The notes under the pieces: generated by a model | Seen by the model: only the letters and a program-made list of their open reading frames with translations | What the model was told of the DNA's origin: nothing | Databases searched by the model: none | In this document: one piece after another, positions 19,855 to 29,302 of the stretch | Numbering within the stretch: the first letter of the stretch is position 1 | Layout: each line of letters starts with the position of its first letter | Translations under genes and position numbers: made by a program | Assembly: GCF_008728195.1 (NCBI RefSeq) | Contig: NZ_CP031598.1 | Span: forward strand, 186,001 to 250,000 | DNA length: 64,000 nucleotides | Direction of reading: 5' to 3' | Origin: Roseovarius indicus | GTDB lineage: Bacteria; Pseudomonadota; Alphaproteobacteria; Rhodobacterales; Rhodobacteraceae

Positions 19855-20427
19855 CTAGCGGTTCTGCCCCGGCACCCAGAGGATGTCGGCCTTGCCCCCG
19901 TCATTGGCGATTCGCGCCGCGACGAAGAACCAGTCGCTCAGCCGGTTGAGGTATTTCACCGCCGCCGGGTTCACCTCTTCCTCGACCGCCAGCTCGGTCG
20001 CATGCCGCTCGGCCCGGCGCGACACGGTCCGGCACAGGTGCAGATAGGCCGCCAGCTCCGATCCGCCGGGCAGGATGAAACTGCGCAGCGGCTCCAGCTC
20101 GCCGTTCATCGCGTCGATCTCGGCCTCGAGCCGGGCCACCTGGCTGTCGGACACGCGCAGCGGCGTATACTCCGCCTCCTTGTCCTTCTCCATGTCTGGC
20201 CGGCACAGGTCGGCGCCCAGGTCGAACAGGTCGTTCTGGATCCGCGCCAGCGCCGCGTCGCTTTCATCGCGTGCCCGCATCCGGGCAAGGCCCACCGTGG
20301 CGTTCACCTCGTCCACGGTGCCATAGGCCACCACCCGCGCCGAGTGCTTGGCGACCCGTTCACCGTTGCCCAGCGCGGTATCCCCGGCGTCGCCGGTCTT
20401 GGTGTAAATCTTGTTAAGAACGACCAT
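19855..20427 (-). CDS. Cob(I)alamin adenosyltransferase, PduO type
   Basis: A 190-aa ATR of the PduO family. The N-terminal ATP-binding segment IYTKTGDAGDTALGNGERV and the ALG/GTVDEVNA region, plus the C-terminal RRAERH and YLNRLSDWFFVAARIAN motifs, are diagnostic. It makes adenosylcobalamin, the cofactor of methylmalonyl-CoA and ethylmalonyl-CoA mutases, which fits neighbouring acyl-CoA genes. It follows the small membrane-protein gene with 1 nt between stop and start. Confidence 0.95.
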   Translation of the reverse strand: MVVLNKIYTKTGDAGDTALGNGERVAKHSARVVAYGTVDEVNATVGLARMRARDESDAALARIQNDLFDLGADLCRPDMEKDKEAEYTPLRVSDSQVARLEAEIDAMNGELEPLRSFILPGGSELAAYLHLCRTVSRRAERHATELAVEEEVNPAAVKYLNRLSDWFFVAARIANDGGKADILWVPGQNR

Positions 20428-20428
20428 G

Positions 20429-20638
20429 TCACTGCCCTCCCTGGCGGCGAATGAAGACGAAAAGCAGGATCAGGGCGACGGCCACCGCCTGTGCGATGAT
20501 CCGCCAGCGCATGAACTTGTTCGCGCGCTTGCTGTTCTCGATCCCTTCCCTGCCGAAATTGCTGATCCCGATCAGCAGGATCACGGCGACGACGCCACAG
20601 GCCAGCGCCACGAGGATGAAAAGCGGGTCGTTGAGCAT
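20429..20638 (-). CDS. Small twin transmembrane helix protein
   Basis: A 69-aa protein with two hydrophobic helices (about 5-25 and 48-64) joined by a basic loop containing GREGIENSKRANKFMRWRIIAQ. This is the HIG1-like 'twin transmembrane helix small protein' that commonly sits next to the PduO-type adenosyltransferase in this family. HIG1 proteins associate with respiratory complexes in mitochondria; the bacterial role is not established. Probably cotranscribed with the adenosyltransferase gene. Confidence 0.85.
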   Translation of the reverse strand: MLNDPLFILVALACGVVAVILLIGISNFGREGIENSKRANKFMRWRIIAQAVAVALILLFVFIRRQGGQ

Positions 20639-20723
20639 GGTCTCTGCCTCCGTTCGGGTCTCGTGCGCACATGTAGAGCGGTTGCACCGGCGGGCGAAAG
20701 GGAAAAACTGACGGGCGCCGCCC

Positions 20724-21551
20724 TCAGCCCTTCGAGATCAGCCAGTCCAGCGCCCGCGTCGGCAGCACCCGCTTCAGCGCCCCCATCAGGTAGGTGGGCG
20801 TCGTCACGTAATAGCGCGGTTTCGGCCGGGGCGATTCAAGCGCATGCACCAGCTTCTTCGTCACCGCCGAGGCCGGCAGCTCGAACGTGTCGCGCCCACG
20901 GTCCTCGTAGAGCCGGTGCAGAAGCCCCTCGTACTGCTCTTTCCGGGCCGAGCCTTTCCAGTCGATCCAGCGCTCGAAATGCGGGATGGAATTGACCCGG
21001 ATCTTCGAGGTCACCGGCCCCGGCTCGATCAGGATGACGTGGATGCCGGTGCCGCGCATCTCGATCCGAAGCGTGTCGGTCAGCCCCTCCAGCGCCCATT
21101 TCGAGCTTACATAGGCCCCGCGCCACTGCGCCACCACGAAGCCCAGGATCGACGAATTCTGCACGATCCGCCCGTGCCCCTGCTTGCGCATCACCGGAAT
21201 CACCTGCCGCGTCAGCTCGTGCCAGCCGAAGAAATTCGCCTCGAACACCTCGCGCAGCCCGTCGGTCGGCAGATCCTCCACCGCCCCGGGGCACGCAAAG
21301 GCGCCGTTGTTGAACACCGCATCGAGCGTGCCGCCTGTGGCCTCCAGAACCTCGTTCAGCCCGGAGGCGATCGTCGCGCTGTCCTCATAGTCGATGCGCG
21401 GGCTCTCGAACCCCTCGTCGCGCATCCGGGCGCAATCTGCTTCCTTCCGACAAGAGGCGAACACCCGCCAGCCGCGCGCCCGCATGCCATGCGCCGCATC
21501 CAGCCCGATACCCGAGGAGCACCCGGTGATGAGAACCGATCTGCCCGCCAT
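20724..21551 (-). CDS. SDR-family NAD(P)-dependent oxidoreductase
   Basis: A 275-aa classical short-chain dehydrogenase: TGCSSGIG cofactor loop (9-16), NNGAF (81-85), catalytic Ser134, Tyr147 and Lys151 (YVSSK). After the cofactor loop, residues C-R-K at 34-36 suggest NADP(H) preference. The C-terminus adds a 30-residue segment with SPRPKPRYYVTTPTYLMG, typical of the retinol-dehydrogenase-like SDR clade. Substrate unknown. It ends 86 nt before the small membrane-protein gene. Confidence 0.9.
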   Translation of the reverse strand: MAGRSVLITGCSSGIGLDAAHGMRARGWRVFASCRKEADCARMRDEGFESPRIDYEDSATIASGLNEVLEATGGTLDAVFNNGAFACPGAVEDLPTDGLREVFEANFFGWHELTRQVIPVMRKQGHGRIVQNSSILGFVVAQWRGAYVSSKWALEGLTDTLRIEMRGTGIHVILIEPGPVTSKIRVNSIPHFERWIDWKGSARKEQYEGLLHRLYEDRGRDTFELPASAVTKKLVHALESPRPKPRYYVTTPTYLMGALKRVLPTRALDWLISKG

Positions 21552-21570
21552 CAGTGCCGACAGGCTTTCG

Positions 21571-22182
21571 TCATTCCGGCTCGGTCACCAGCCATTCGGC
21601 CAGCCATCCCGTTTCGTAAGAATCGACGATCCGCACGTTGAGCCAGCCATGGCCCGGGTCTTCAAGCACGGCGACTTCGGTGCCCTTGGTGATCTGCGCC
21701 ACGCGGTCGAAGGTCAGGCCGGGGCCCGACCGCAGATCGACCATGCCCTCCTTGACCCAGCGCAGTTGCGACGGGTCGATGCTTGGCTCGCCCAGTGCCG
21801 AGGCCACGGCGGCATCGATCGATTCCTGGCTCTCGAAGGACCGGTCGGAAATGTTCATCGTCAGAAGCTCGGCCTTGGGGCGCCTGGCCTCTGCCTCGAT
21901 GATGCCCGGGCCGTCGGTGCGGGTGGCGGCCAGGGTGACCGACAGTTCCTCGGTCTTCGCCTCGGTCTCCTCCATCCCGTTCATGACCGCCTCGACCTGC
22001 GCCAGCGTCTGCAGTTGCCGGTTCATGGTCTCCTGCCGCGTCTCTGACGGGGCGGGGTCGGGCCGTTCGATCTGCGATTGAACCTGGATGGAATTCTCGA
22101 CCGGTTCATAATCGGCGCCGCCGCTCAGAACGTAGAACGACCAGCCCAAAGCCACGAATGATACCAGTACGAAACGCCACAT
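21571..22182 (-). CDS. Membrane-anchored SH3 domain protein
   Basis: A 203-aa protein with one N-terminal membrane helix (about 3-20), a Glu/Thr-rich linker, and a C-terminal bacterial SH3 (SH3_3) domain (about 145-200: VDLRSGPGLTFDRVAQIT ... GWLNVRI ... GWLAEWLV). Bacterial SH3 domains often bind peptidoglycan or peptides in the periplasm. Function unassigned. It is divergent from parC and precedes the SDR by 19 nt, so the two may be cotranscribed. Confidence 0.85.
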   Translation of the reverse strand: MWRFVLVSFVALGWSFYVLSGGADYEPVENSIQVQSQIERPDPAPSETRQETMNRQLQTLAQVEAVMNGMEETEAKTEELSVTLAATRTDGPGIIEAEARRPKAELLTMNISDRSFESQESIDAAVASALGEPSIDPSQLRWVKEGMVDLRSGPGLTFDRVAQITKGTEVAVLEDPGHGWLNVRIVDSYETGWLAEWLVTEPE

Positions 22183-22318
22183 GGCGTACGATTCTCCCCA
22201 AGTGTTCAGGCAACAAACGTCAACCTACATGATTCGGTTGCATCCATCACAGGAAAAGGCGCCGCAAGGGGCCGCTTGACGCTTTACGACCGTTTCCCGC
22301 GAAGCTATCACAGCATCT

Positions 22319-24742
22319 ATGAGTGATTTGCTCGACGACCCCAATATAGACCCAGAAGCTGTGGCAGAACCGCTACGCCGTGCGATCGGCGAGCGCTACC
22401 TGACCTATGCGTTGTCGACGATCATGCACCGCGCGCTGCCCGATGCGCGCGACGGGCTGAAACCCGTGCACCGCCGCATCCTCTTCGCCATGCGCGAGCT
22501 GCGGCTGTCCTCCACCGGCGGCTTCCGCAAGTCGGCCAAGATCTCGGGCGACGTGATGGGCAACTACCATCCCCACGGCGACGCCGCGATCTATGACGCG
22601 ATGGCGCGTCTGGCGCAGGATTTCGCGGTCCGCTACCCGCTGGTCGACGGGCAGGGGAATTTCGGCAATATCGACGGCGACAACCCCGCCGCCAGCCGCT
22701 ACACCGAAGCGCGTATGACAGCCGTCGCCGAGGCGATGCTCGAAGGGCTGAACGAAAACGCGGTCGACTTCCGAGACAATTACGATGGCACCCTGCGCGA
22801 GCCCGTGGTGCTGCCCGCCTCCTTCCCGAACCTGCTGGCCAACGGCTCCAGCGGCATTGCGGTCGGCATGGCCACCAACATCCCGCCGCACAATATCGGC
22901 GAGCTGGTCGATGCCTGCCTGCACATGATCGCCACGCCCGACTGCCGTGACGACACGCTCATGAATTTCGTCAAGGGCCCCGACTTCCCCACCGGCGGGG
23001 TCGTCGTCGAGCCGCACGAGAACATGGCCCAGGCCTATCGCACCGGCCGCGGCGCCTTCCGCCTGCGCTGCCTCTGGCACACCGAAGACCTCGGCCGCGG
23101 GCAGTGGCAGGTCGTCGTCACCGAGATTCCCTACCAGGTTCAGAAATCCAAGCTGATCGAGAAGCTGGCCGAGGTCATCCAGACCAAGAAGGTGCCGATC
23201 CTCGCCGACGTGCGGGATGAAAGCGCCGATGACGTGCGCATCGTTCTCGAACCGCGCTCGAAGAACGTCGAGCCCGACGTTCTGATGAACATGCTCTACC
23301 GCAACTCCGACCTCGAAGTGCGGTTTTCGCTGAACATGAACGTGCTGATCGACGGGGTGACCCCCAAGGTCTGCTCGATGAAGGAAGTGCTGCGCGCCTT
23401 CCTCGACTTCCGGCGCGAAGTGCTAATCCGCCGCTCGCGGCACCGCCTGCAGAAGATCGACCACCGGCTCGAAGTGCTGCAGGGCCTGATCACGGCCTTT
23501 TTGAACCTCGACCGGGTGATCGAGATCATCCGCTACGACGACGACCCCAAGGCTGCGCTGATGTACGAGGACTGGAGCAAACCGCACCAGGCCTCGCTCA
23601 CCCGCGCCATGGACGAAAGCCAGTACCGCTCGCCGCTCGCCGGCGTTGATATCGCGGCGCTGACGCTCGTCTCGGAAGCTGATGCTGCGGCCACCGGCAT
23701 CCTCGCTGAAACCGCCCCCGAACGGGAAATGCCGCAAATGTACGAGGGCCGCGAGAACGGCCTGTCGGACGTACAGGCCGAAGCCATCCTCAACATGCGC
23801 CTGCGCAGTCTGCGCCGGCTCGAGGAAGAGGCGCTGGTCAAGGAACGCGACGACCTGATGGCCGAACGCGCCGAGATCGAGGACCTGCTCGAAGACGAGA
23901 CCGTGCAGTGGAATGCAATCGCCAGCCAGCTGAAAGAGGTCAAGAAAACCTTCGGCAAGGACTACGAGGGCGCCGCCCGCCGCACCCGCATCGAAGAGGC
24001 AGGCGAGGTCGAAGAGGTGCCGCTCGAGGCGATGATCGACCGCGAGCCGATCACCGTGGTCTGCTCCAAGATGGGCTGGATCCGCGCCATGACCGGCCAT
24101 ATCGACCTCAACCGCGAGCTGAAGTTCAAGGATGGCGACGGGCCCCGCTTCATCTTCCATGCCGAGACGACCGATCGCCTGCTCGTCTTCGGCTCGAACG
24201 GGCGCTTCTACACGCTCAGCGCCGCCAACCTGCCCGGCGGGCGCGGCATGGGCGAACCGCTGCGCCTGATGGTCGACCTGCCCAACGAGGCCGAAATCGT
24301 CTCGCTCTTCATCCATCGCCCGGGCCGCAAACTGCTGGTGGCCTCCACGGCGGGCGATGGCTTCCTCGTGGGCGAGGACGACGTCGTGGCCCAGACCCGC
24401 AGCGGCAAACAGGTGCTGAACGTGCGCGGCGATGTCCGCGCATTGGTCTGCAAGCCGGCCACCGGGGATCACGTCGCCTGCGTCGGCGAGAACCGCAAGG
24501 TGCTGGTCTTCCCGGCCGACGAACTGCCCGAAATGGGCCGCGGCAAGGGCGTCCGCCTGCAGCGCTACAAGGATGGCGGCCTCTCCGACGCCACCACCTT
24601 CAACCTCTCCGAAGGCCTCAGCTGGCTTGACCCGGCCGGCCGCACCCGCACCGAGACGAACCTCGAAGAATGGCTCGGCAAACGCGCCGGCGCCGGCCGC
24701 ATGGCGCCCCGCGGCTTCCCCCGTGACAACACCTTCACCTGA
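22319..24742 (+). CDS. parC: DNA topoisomerase IV subunit A
   Basis: An 807-aa ParC, recognised by the GERYLTYALSTIMHRALPDA opening. The active-site Tyr is Tyr128 (AASRYTEARM). Breakage-rejoining, tower and coiled-coil segments are followed by a C-terminal beta-pinwheel. With ParE it decatenates daughter chromosomes. At the quinolone-contact positions after HPHGD it has Ala89 and Asp93, where E. coli ParC has Ser80 and Glu84. parE is not in the window. The start has no clear ribosome site, but the sequence match begins here. Convergent with the P450 gene. Confidence 0.96.
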   Translation: MSDLLDDPNIDPEAVAEPLRRAIGERYLTYALSTIMHRALPDARDGLKPVHRRILFAMRELRLSSTGGFRKSAKISGDVMGNYHPHGDAAIYDAMARLAQDFAVRYPLVDGQGNFGNIDGDNPAASRYTEARMTAVAEAMLEGLNENAVDFRDNYDGTLREPVVLPASFPNLLANGSSGIAVGMATNIPPHNIGELVDACLHMIATPDCRDDTLMNFVKGPDFPTGGVVVEPHENMAQAYRTGRGAFRLRCLWHTEDLGRGQWQVVVTEIPYQVQKSKLIEKLAEVIQTKKVPILADVRDESADDVRIVLEPRSKNVEPDVLMNMLYRNSDLEVRFSLNMNVLIDGVTPKVCSMKEVLRAFLDFRREVLIRRSRHRLQKIDHRLEVLQGLITAFLNLDRVIEIIRYDDDPKAALMYEDWSKPHQASLTRAMDESQYRSPLAGVDIAALTLVSEADAAATGILAETAPEREMPQMYEGRENGLSDVQAEAILNMRLRSLRRLEEEALVKERDDLMAERAEIEDLLEDETVQWNAIASQLKEVKKTFGKDYEGAARRTRIEEAGEVEEVPLEAMIDREPITVVCSKMGWIRAMTGHIDLNRELKFKDGDGPRFIFHAETTDRLLVFGSNGRFYTLSAANLPGGRGMGEPLRLMVDLPNEAEIVSLFIHRPGRKLLVASTAGDGFLVGEDDVVAQTRSGKQVLNVRGDVRALVCKPATGDHVACVGENRKVLVFPADELPEMGRGKGVRLQRYKDGGLSDATTFNLSEGLSWLDPAGRTRTETNLEEWLGKRAGAGRMAPRGFPRDNTFT

Positions 24743-24788
24743 GGCCCGCTCCCCCGCCCTTACAGGCGGTGTCGCGACTGATGCCTCC

Positions 24789-24880
24789 GGCGGGGATATT
24801 TGACGCCAGAAGAAGCCCCCATGCGTCCCTGCTTCTTCTGGCCGGAAATATCCCGGGGAGTTTGAGGGGCTGGCCCCTCA
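24789..24880. repeat. Inverted pair of the TTCTGGCC/ATATCCCGGGG element plus hairpin
   Basis: Two copies in opposite orientation (24789-24816 and 24831-24859) form a long imperfect inverted repeat with a loop of about 14 nt. A perfect 8-bp hairpin TGAGGGGC/GCCCCTCA (24863-24880) follows. The second copy matches the one at 2656-2684. It fills the 173-bp gap between the converging parC and P450 genes and may terminate both. Confidence 0.7.
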
Positions 24881-24915
24881 ATCCTTCATCCGCCTTGCGC
24901 GCAACGCCTGTAGTC

Positions 24916-26322
24916 TCAGGCCGCCTCCTCGCGAGACGGGCTGTGAGGCCCGGCGAGCGGCTCGGCCTCCAGCCAGACCCCGCCATCCGGTCTCAGCGTC
25001 AAGATCATCACCGGCTTCGGCTCCCGTCCCGCCACCGGCGTGAACCGGAACCGCGACAAGAGCGTCCCGAGGATGATCACCGCCTCCTGGATCGCGAAGG
25101 ACGCGCCGATGCAGATACGCGGCCCGTCCCCGAACGGCAGGTAACCATAACGCGGGATCGCCTTGCGGTCGCCGAACCGCTCCGGCCGGAACGTGTCGGG
25201 ATCCTCCCACAGCATGTGGTGCCGGTGCAGCGCGTAGATCGGGATCATCACCGTATCCCCGGGCCGCACCTCCCGCCCGCACAGGATGTCGTTCGCCACC
25301 GCCGTGCGCGAGACCATCCCCGCCGGTGGGTAAAGCCTCAGCGCCTCGTCCACGATCATCCGGATGAAGGGCAGGTTCGCCACGTCCTCGCCCGTCACCG
25401 TCGTCCGCTCGCCCAACACGTCGGCCAACTCGGCCCGCGCCTTTTCCTGCACGCGCGGATCGAAGGCACACAGGTACAGCGCCCACGAGAGCGTCAGCGC
25501 CGTCGTCTCGTGCCCCGCCACGATGAAGGTCAGCAGGTTGTCGCGCAGTTCGGCCGTGTTCATCTGCCGCTTCGTTTTTGGGTCTTCCCCCTGCAACAGC
25601 AGATCGAGCAAATCCGGCACGCCATCCGCGCCCCGCGCCCGCCGCGCCTCGATCGCCTCGTCGGCGATCCGGTGCATGTCGCGCACCGGCCCCCGCGAAT
25701 GGATCAGCCGCCCGGGTCGCGGCACCCAGTCGGGCGCGCCCAGCACGTCGAGCAGGGATATCTTCCCCGCCTCGGCGATATAGGCGTCGATCCCCTGGTG
25801 CACGCCCTCGGCATCGAACATCCCGTCGCCCGAAAAGGTCACGTCGGCGATCACGTCGAAGGTGGTGCGCACCATGTCCTGTGCCACGTCCACCGCCCGC
25901 GGGCCGGCCTCGCCGATCCGCGCCGCGCTCCGTTCGGCGGCGGCGCTCATCACCGGCGCCAGGTTCATCACGTTGCGATGCGAAAACACCGGCGCCGCCG
26001 TCCGCCGCTGCCAGCGCCAGTGCGCGCCCTCGGCGATGAACAGCGACTCGCCGATCGCCGGCTTCAGCAGGTTCTTCGTCACCAGCGATTTCGGATAGCT
26101 GTCGAGGTTCTCCAGCAGCATCCGCTTGATCGCGTCCGGGTCCATCACCATGTGCCAGCGCTTGGCCGTGCGCCCCGACACCATCGGCTGTCGCGTGGCG
26201 ATCTCGGGGATGATCGACAGGATGTTGCTCCGCGCCGCGTTCAGGCTGCCCAGGATGCCCAGGGGCTGCGTGACCAGCGGCACCTTCACCGGCGTCGCGT
26301 TGCGGGTGTCTTGCGGGCTCAT
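24916..26322 (-). CDS. Cytochrome P450
   Basis: A 468-aa soluble-type P450. The I-helix AGHETTALTLSW, the ExxR of helix K (EALRLYPP), the PERF region (FRPERFGDR) and the heme loop FGDGPRICIG with Cys404 are all intact. It needs external redox partners (ferredoxin and reductase), which are not adjacent. The sequence resembles the CYP102/CYP4-like fatty-acid hydroxylase side of the family, but substrate is unknown. I chose ATG 26322, with AGGGAGA before it; about 76 upstream in-frame residues overlap the next promoter. Convergent with parC. Confidence 0.92.
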   Translation of the reverse strand: MSPQDTRNATPVKVPLVTQPLGILGSLNAARSNILSIIPEIATRQPMVSGRTAKRWHMVMDPDAIKRMLLENLDSYPKSLVTKNLLKPAIGESLFIAEGAHWRWQRRTAAPVFSHRNVMNLAPVMSAAAERSAARIGEAGPRAVDVAQDMVRTTFDVIADVTFSGDGMFDAEGVHQGIDAYIAEAGKISLLDVLGAPDWVPRPGRLIHSRGPVRDMHRIADEAIEARRARGADGVPDLLDLLLQGEDPKTKRQMNTAELRDNLLTFIVAGHETTALTLSWALYLCAFDPRVQEKARAELADVLGERTTVTGEDVANLPFIRMIVDEALRLYPPAGMVSRTAVANDILCGREVRPGDTVMIPIYALHRHHMLWEDPDTFRPERFGDRKAIPRYGYLPFGDGPRICIGASFAIQEAVIILGTLLSRFRFTPVAGREPKPVMILTLRPDGGVWLEAEPLAGPHSPSREEAA

Positions 26323-26448
26323 GACATGTCTCCCTTTTCCGCTCTTCCAGATATAGGGGCGGGTCAGGGCGCGGCAAACGCCCCGGCGTTGCGATGCCGC
26401 GCCGGCTGGTCTATCGAGGAAGGGGTATATTTCCGGAAGGGGCCGCGG

Positions 26449-27060
26449 ATGCCGCGACTGATCGTGTTCTGTCTTGTCATGCTGGGCCTGTCCGCCTGTA
26501 CGAATGCCAACGATCTCGACAGCGCGCCCGCCGACCTTGGCGATTTTCATCTAGGCCACAACGTCGTCGTGGCCCCCAAGCTGGTCAAAGGCCCGCTGTC
26601 GCGCACCGCCTCGAAAACGGAATGGATCGCGGTGATGGAAACCGCCATCGACGAGCGCTTCGGCCGGTACGAGGGCACCCGCCTTTATCACCTCGGCATC
26701 AGCGTCGACGGCTACGTGCTGGCCCAGCCCGGCATTCCCGTGGTGGCAGCGCCCAAATCGCTGCTGGTTCTCAACGTGTCGGTCTGGGATGACGCCGCCG
26801 GCGCCAAGCTCAACCCAAGGCCCGAACGGATCACGGTCGCCGAAAGCTTTACCGCCGACACGGTCGTGGGCTCGGGCCTGACGCTGACCCGCGAAGAGCA
26901 GATGCAGAACCTCGCCCGCAACGCCGCCAAGCAGATCCAGACGTGGTTGCAGAAAGAGAAGCGGGCGAAAGGCTGGTTCGAGGGAGCGCCAGGGGCAAAG
27001 CCCGTCAAACCGCCCGCCGCCGCCCCCGGCGATAGCGCCGAAACCGCCGACGCGGCCTGA
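26449..27060 (+). CDS. Predicted lipoprotein of unknown function
   Basis: A 203-aa protein with a lipoprotein signal: MPRLIVFCLVMLGLSAC, lipobox LSAC with Cys17. The mature part has alternating strands (HVVVAPKLVKGP-like segment, LYHLGISVDGYVLAQPGIPVVAAP, SLLVLNVSVWDD) and an Ala/Pro-rich tail. I recognise no domain family. Likely anchored in the outer or inner membrane facing the periplasm. Strong GGAAGGGG ribosome site. Divergent from the P450 gene; tuf follows after 132 bp. Confidence 0.75.
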   Translation: MPRLIVFCLVMLGLSACTNANDLDSAPADLGDFHLGHNVVVAPKLVKGPLSRTASKTEWIAVMETAIDERFGRYEGTRLYHLGISVDGYVLAQPGIPVVAAPKSLLVLNVSVWDDAAGAKLNPRPERITVAESFTADTVVGSGLTLTREEQMQNLARNAAKQIQTWLQKEKRAKGWFEGAPGAKPVKPPAAAPGDSAETADAA

Positions 27061-27192
27061 TCCCCGGCCCGCCCATACCCCGACGGAATGAGACAGGAAG
27101 CGCTTGATTTCCCCCGCGCAACCCAATAAATGCGCGCGGAGTATCAATTCGGGCCGTCATGGCCCCCCAACAGCATGAGAGCGCCCCGAGAT

Positions 27193-28368
27193 ATGGCAAA
27201 GGAAAAGTTTGACCGTTCGAAACCGCACGTGAACATCGGCACGATTGGGCACGTTGACCACGGCAAGACGACGCTGACCGCGGCGATCACGAAGCAATAC
27301 GGCGAGTTCCGCGCGTACGACCAGATCGACGCGGCGCCGGAAGAGAAAGCCCGCGGGATCACCATCTCGACGGCGCACGTGGAGTACGAGACCGAGGCGC
27401 GCCACTACGCCCACGTCGACTGCCCCGGCCACGCCGACTACGTGAAGAACATGATCACCGGTGCCGCCCAGATGGACGGCGCGATCCTGGTGGTGAACGC
27501 CGCTGACGGCCCGATGCCGCAGACCCGCGAGCACATCCTGCTGGCCCGCCAGGTCGGCGTGCCCGCGCTGGTGGTGTTCCTCAACAAGGTCGACCAGGTC
27601 GACGACGAGGAGCTGCTCGAGCTGGTGGAAATGGAAGTGCGCGAACTGCTCAGCGAGTACGACTTCCCGGGCGACGACATTCCGATCGTGGCAGGCTCGG
27701 CTCTGGCCGCGCTGGAAGACCGCGACGACAACATCGGCAAGGACAAGATCGCCGAGCTGATGGCCGCCGTCGACGAGTACATCCCCACCCCCGAGCGTGC
27801 CGTCGACCAGCCGTTCCTGATGCCGATCGAGGACGTGTTCTCGATTTCCGGCCGCGGGACGGTTGTGACCGGCCGTGTCGAGCGTGGCGTGATCAACGTC
27901 GGTGACGAGATCGAGATCGTCGGCATCAAGGACACCAAGAAGACGACCTGCACGGGCGTCGAGATGTTCCGCAAGCTGCTCGACCGCGGTGAGGCCGGCG
28001 ACAACATCGGCGCGCTGCTGCGCGGTGTCGACCGTGACGATATCCAGCGCGGCCAGGTGCTGTGCAAGCCGAAATCGGTCACGCCGCACACCAAGTTCGA
28101 GTGCGAGGTCTACATCCTGACGAAGGATGAAGGCGGCCGTCACACGCCGTTCTTCGCCAACTACCGCCCGCAGTTCTACTTCCGGACGACGGACGTGACC
28201 GGCACCGTGACCCTTCCCGAGGGCACCGAGATGGTCATGCCCGGCGACAACCTGAAGTTCTCGGTCGAGCTGATCGCGCCGATCGCCATGGAAGACGGTC
28301 TCCGCTTCGCCATCCGCGAAGGCGGCCGCACCGTCGGCTCCGGCGTCGTCTCGAAAATCATCGAGTAA
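27193..28368 (+). CDS. tuf: Elongation factor Tu
   Basis: A 391-aa EF-Tu starting [17 protein letters not shown]1 is GHVDHGKT, G2 region RGITI, G3 DCPGHADY, G4 NKVD; domains II and III are full length. It carries aminoacyl-tRNA to the ribosome. Translation start lacks a good ribosome site (only CCGAG), although family start is certain. In relatives this tuf copy precedes tRNA-Trp and secE; here 3.3 kb with three genes intervene. A clear terminator follows, so tuf is transcribed alone. Confidence 0.98.
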   Translation: MAKEKFDRSKPHVNIGTIGHVDHGKTTLTAAITKQYGEFRAYDQIDAAPEEKARGITISTAHVEYETEARHYAHVDCPGHADYVKNMITGAAQMDGAILVVNAADGPMPQTREHILLARQVGVPALVVFLNKVDQVDDEELLELVEMEVRELLSEYDFPGDDIPIVAGSALAALEDRDDNIGKDKIAELMAAVDEYIPTPERAVDQPFLMPIEDVFSISGRGTVVTGRVERGVINVGDEIEIVGIKDTKKTTCTGVEMFRKLLDRGEAGDNIGALLRGVDRDDIQRGQVLCKPKSVTPHTKFECEVYILTKDEGGRHTPFFANYRPQFYFRTTDVTGTVTLPEGTEMVMPGDNLKFSVELIAPIAMEDGLRFAIREGGRTVGSGVVSKIIE

Positions 28369-28420
28369 CTTGCGGATGCCCCGTCCCGGGCCTGACCCGG
28401 CACCTCTCACAGGTTAAAGG

Positions 28421-28453
28421 AAGGGCCGCTCCTACGGGGCGGCCCTTTTCTTT
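28421..28453 (+). terminator. Terminator of tuf
   Basis: A near 9-bp GC stem AGGGCCGC/GGCGGCCCT with an 8-nt loop followed by TTTTCTTTCTT. A strong rho-independent signal 55 bp past the tuf stop codon. Confidence 0.9.
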
Positions 28454-28559
28454 CTTGCGCCCGTCGGGTATCTCAAAACCACAACCGATGGAGGGAAAGA
28501 TGGACAAAGCCGCCTGATCGCAGAACCCAATCCTGAAACGATCAGATGCGAGGCTTGCC

Positions 28560-29219
28560 ATGCACCGCCCCTTTCCCGGCGCCGATATGCGCCATCCGCT
28601 GACCCTTCCCGACGGCACCGTTCATACCGGCACGGTCTTCCTGAAAAACGCCATCGATCACCCGCGCATCGACGTGGGCGATTACACCTATGCCAGCGCC
28701 CATACCCCGCCCGAGGACTGGGCGGCGCGTCTGGCGCCCTATCTCTATCCGGGCTCGCCCGAACGGCTGTCGATCGGCCGTTTCTGCCAGATCGCCGACG
28801 GGGTCACCTTCATCACCGCCTCGGCCAATCACCGGCGCGACGGGTTTTCGACCTTCCCCTTCGCCGTGTTCGACGGTGGCTTCGAGGAGGGCCGCCCGTC
28901 TTTGCCGCAAACGACCGACCCCGACACGGTGATCGGCCACGATGTCTGGCTGGGGCAGGGGGTGCGCATCCTGCCCGGCGCGCGGCTTGGCCACGGCGTC
29001 ATCGCCGGCGCGGGTGCCGTGGTGGCGGGCGAGGTTCCGCCCTACACGCTCGTCGCCGGCAATCCCGCGCGGCCCGTGCGCCCCCGGTTCGACGAGGCGA
29101 CCATCGCCCGCCTGCTCAACATCGCCTGGTGGGACTGGCCGATCGACCGAATCCTCGACCACGAGGCGGCGGTCTGCGGCGCCGATCTGGCCGCGCTCGA
29201 GGCGGCTGCACAGGTTTGA
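28560..29219 (+). CDS. CatB/Vat-type xenobiotic O-acetyltransferase
   Basis: A 219-aa left-handed beta-helix (hexapeptide) acetyltransferase. LSIGRFCQIADGVTFITASANHRRDGFSTFPF (split by residues about 77-105) contains the active-site His of the CatB/VatD group. IGHDVWLGQGVRILPGARLGHGVIAGAGAVV is the repeat coil. The loop PFAVFDGGFEEG fits the same family. Members acetylate chloramphenicol, streptogramins or sugar-like alcohols; environmental homologues mostly have unknown substrates, so resistance should not be assumed. It lies between tuf and the mesaconyl-CoA genes. Confidence 0.85.
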   Translation: MHRPFPGADMRHPLTLPDGTVHTGTVFLKNAIDHPRIDVGDYTYASAHTPPEDWAARLAPYLYPGSPERLSIGRFCQIADGVTFITASANHRRDGFSTFPFAVFDGGFEEGRPSLPQTTDPDTVIGHDVWLGQGVRILPGARLGHGVIAGAGAVVAGEVPPYTLVAGNPARPVRPRFDEATIARLLNIAWWDWPIDRILDHEAAVCGADLAALEAAAQV

Positions 29220-29302
29220 CCGGACCTGATTGCGCAAACATTCACAAAGCTGGGTCAATCTGCCGCGCCTTCTGCATCTGCACACAGGTGTCGGAAACGC
29301 CC

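Noticed and set aside
24769..26448. Upstream continuation of the lipoprotein frame
   Set aside because: It runs antisense through the P450 gene; the lipoprotein signal with its own ribosome site starts at 26449.
28488..28517. Nine-codon ORF (MEGKMDKAA) between tuf terminator and acetyltransferase gene
   Set aside because: Too short to support, no hairpin or conserved feature attached; GGAGG occurs within the ORF itself.
28560..29219. Antibiotic-resistance gene call for the CatB-like acetyltransferase
   Set aside because: The family is large and mostly of unknown substrate in environmental bacteria; sequence alone does not show chloramphenicol activity.
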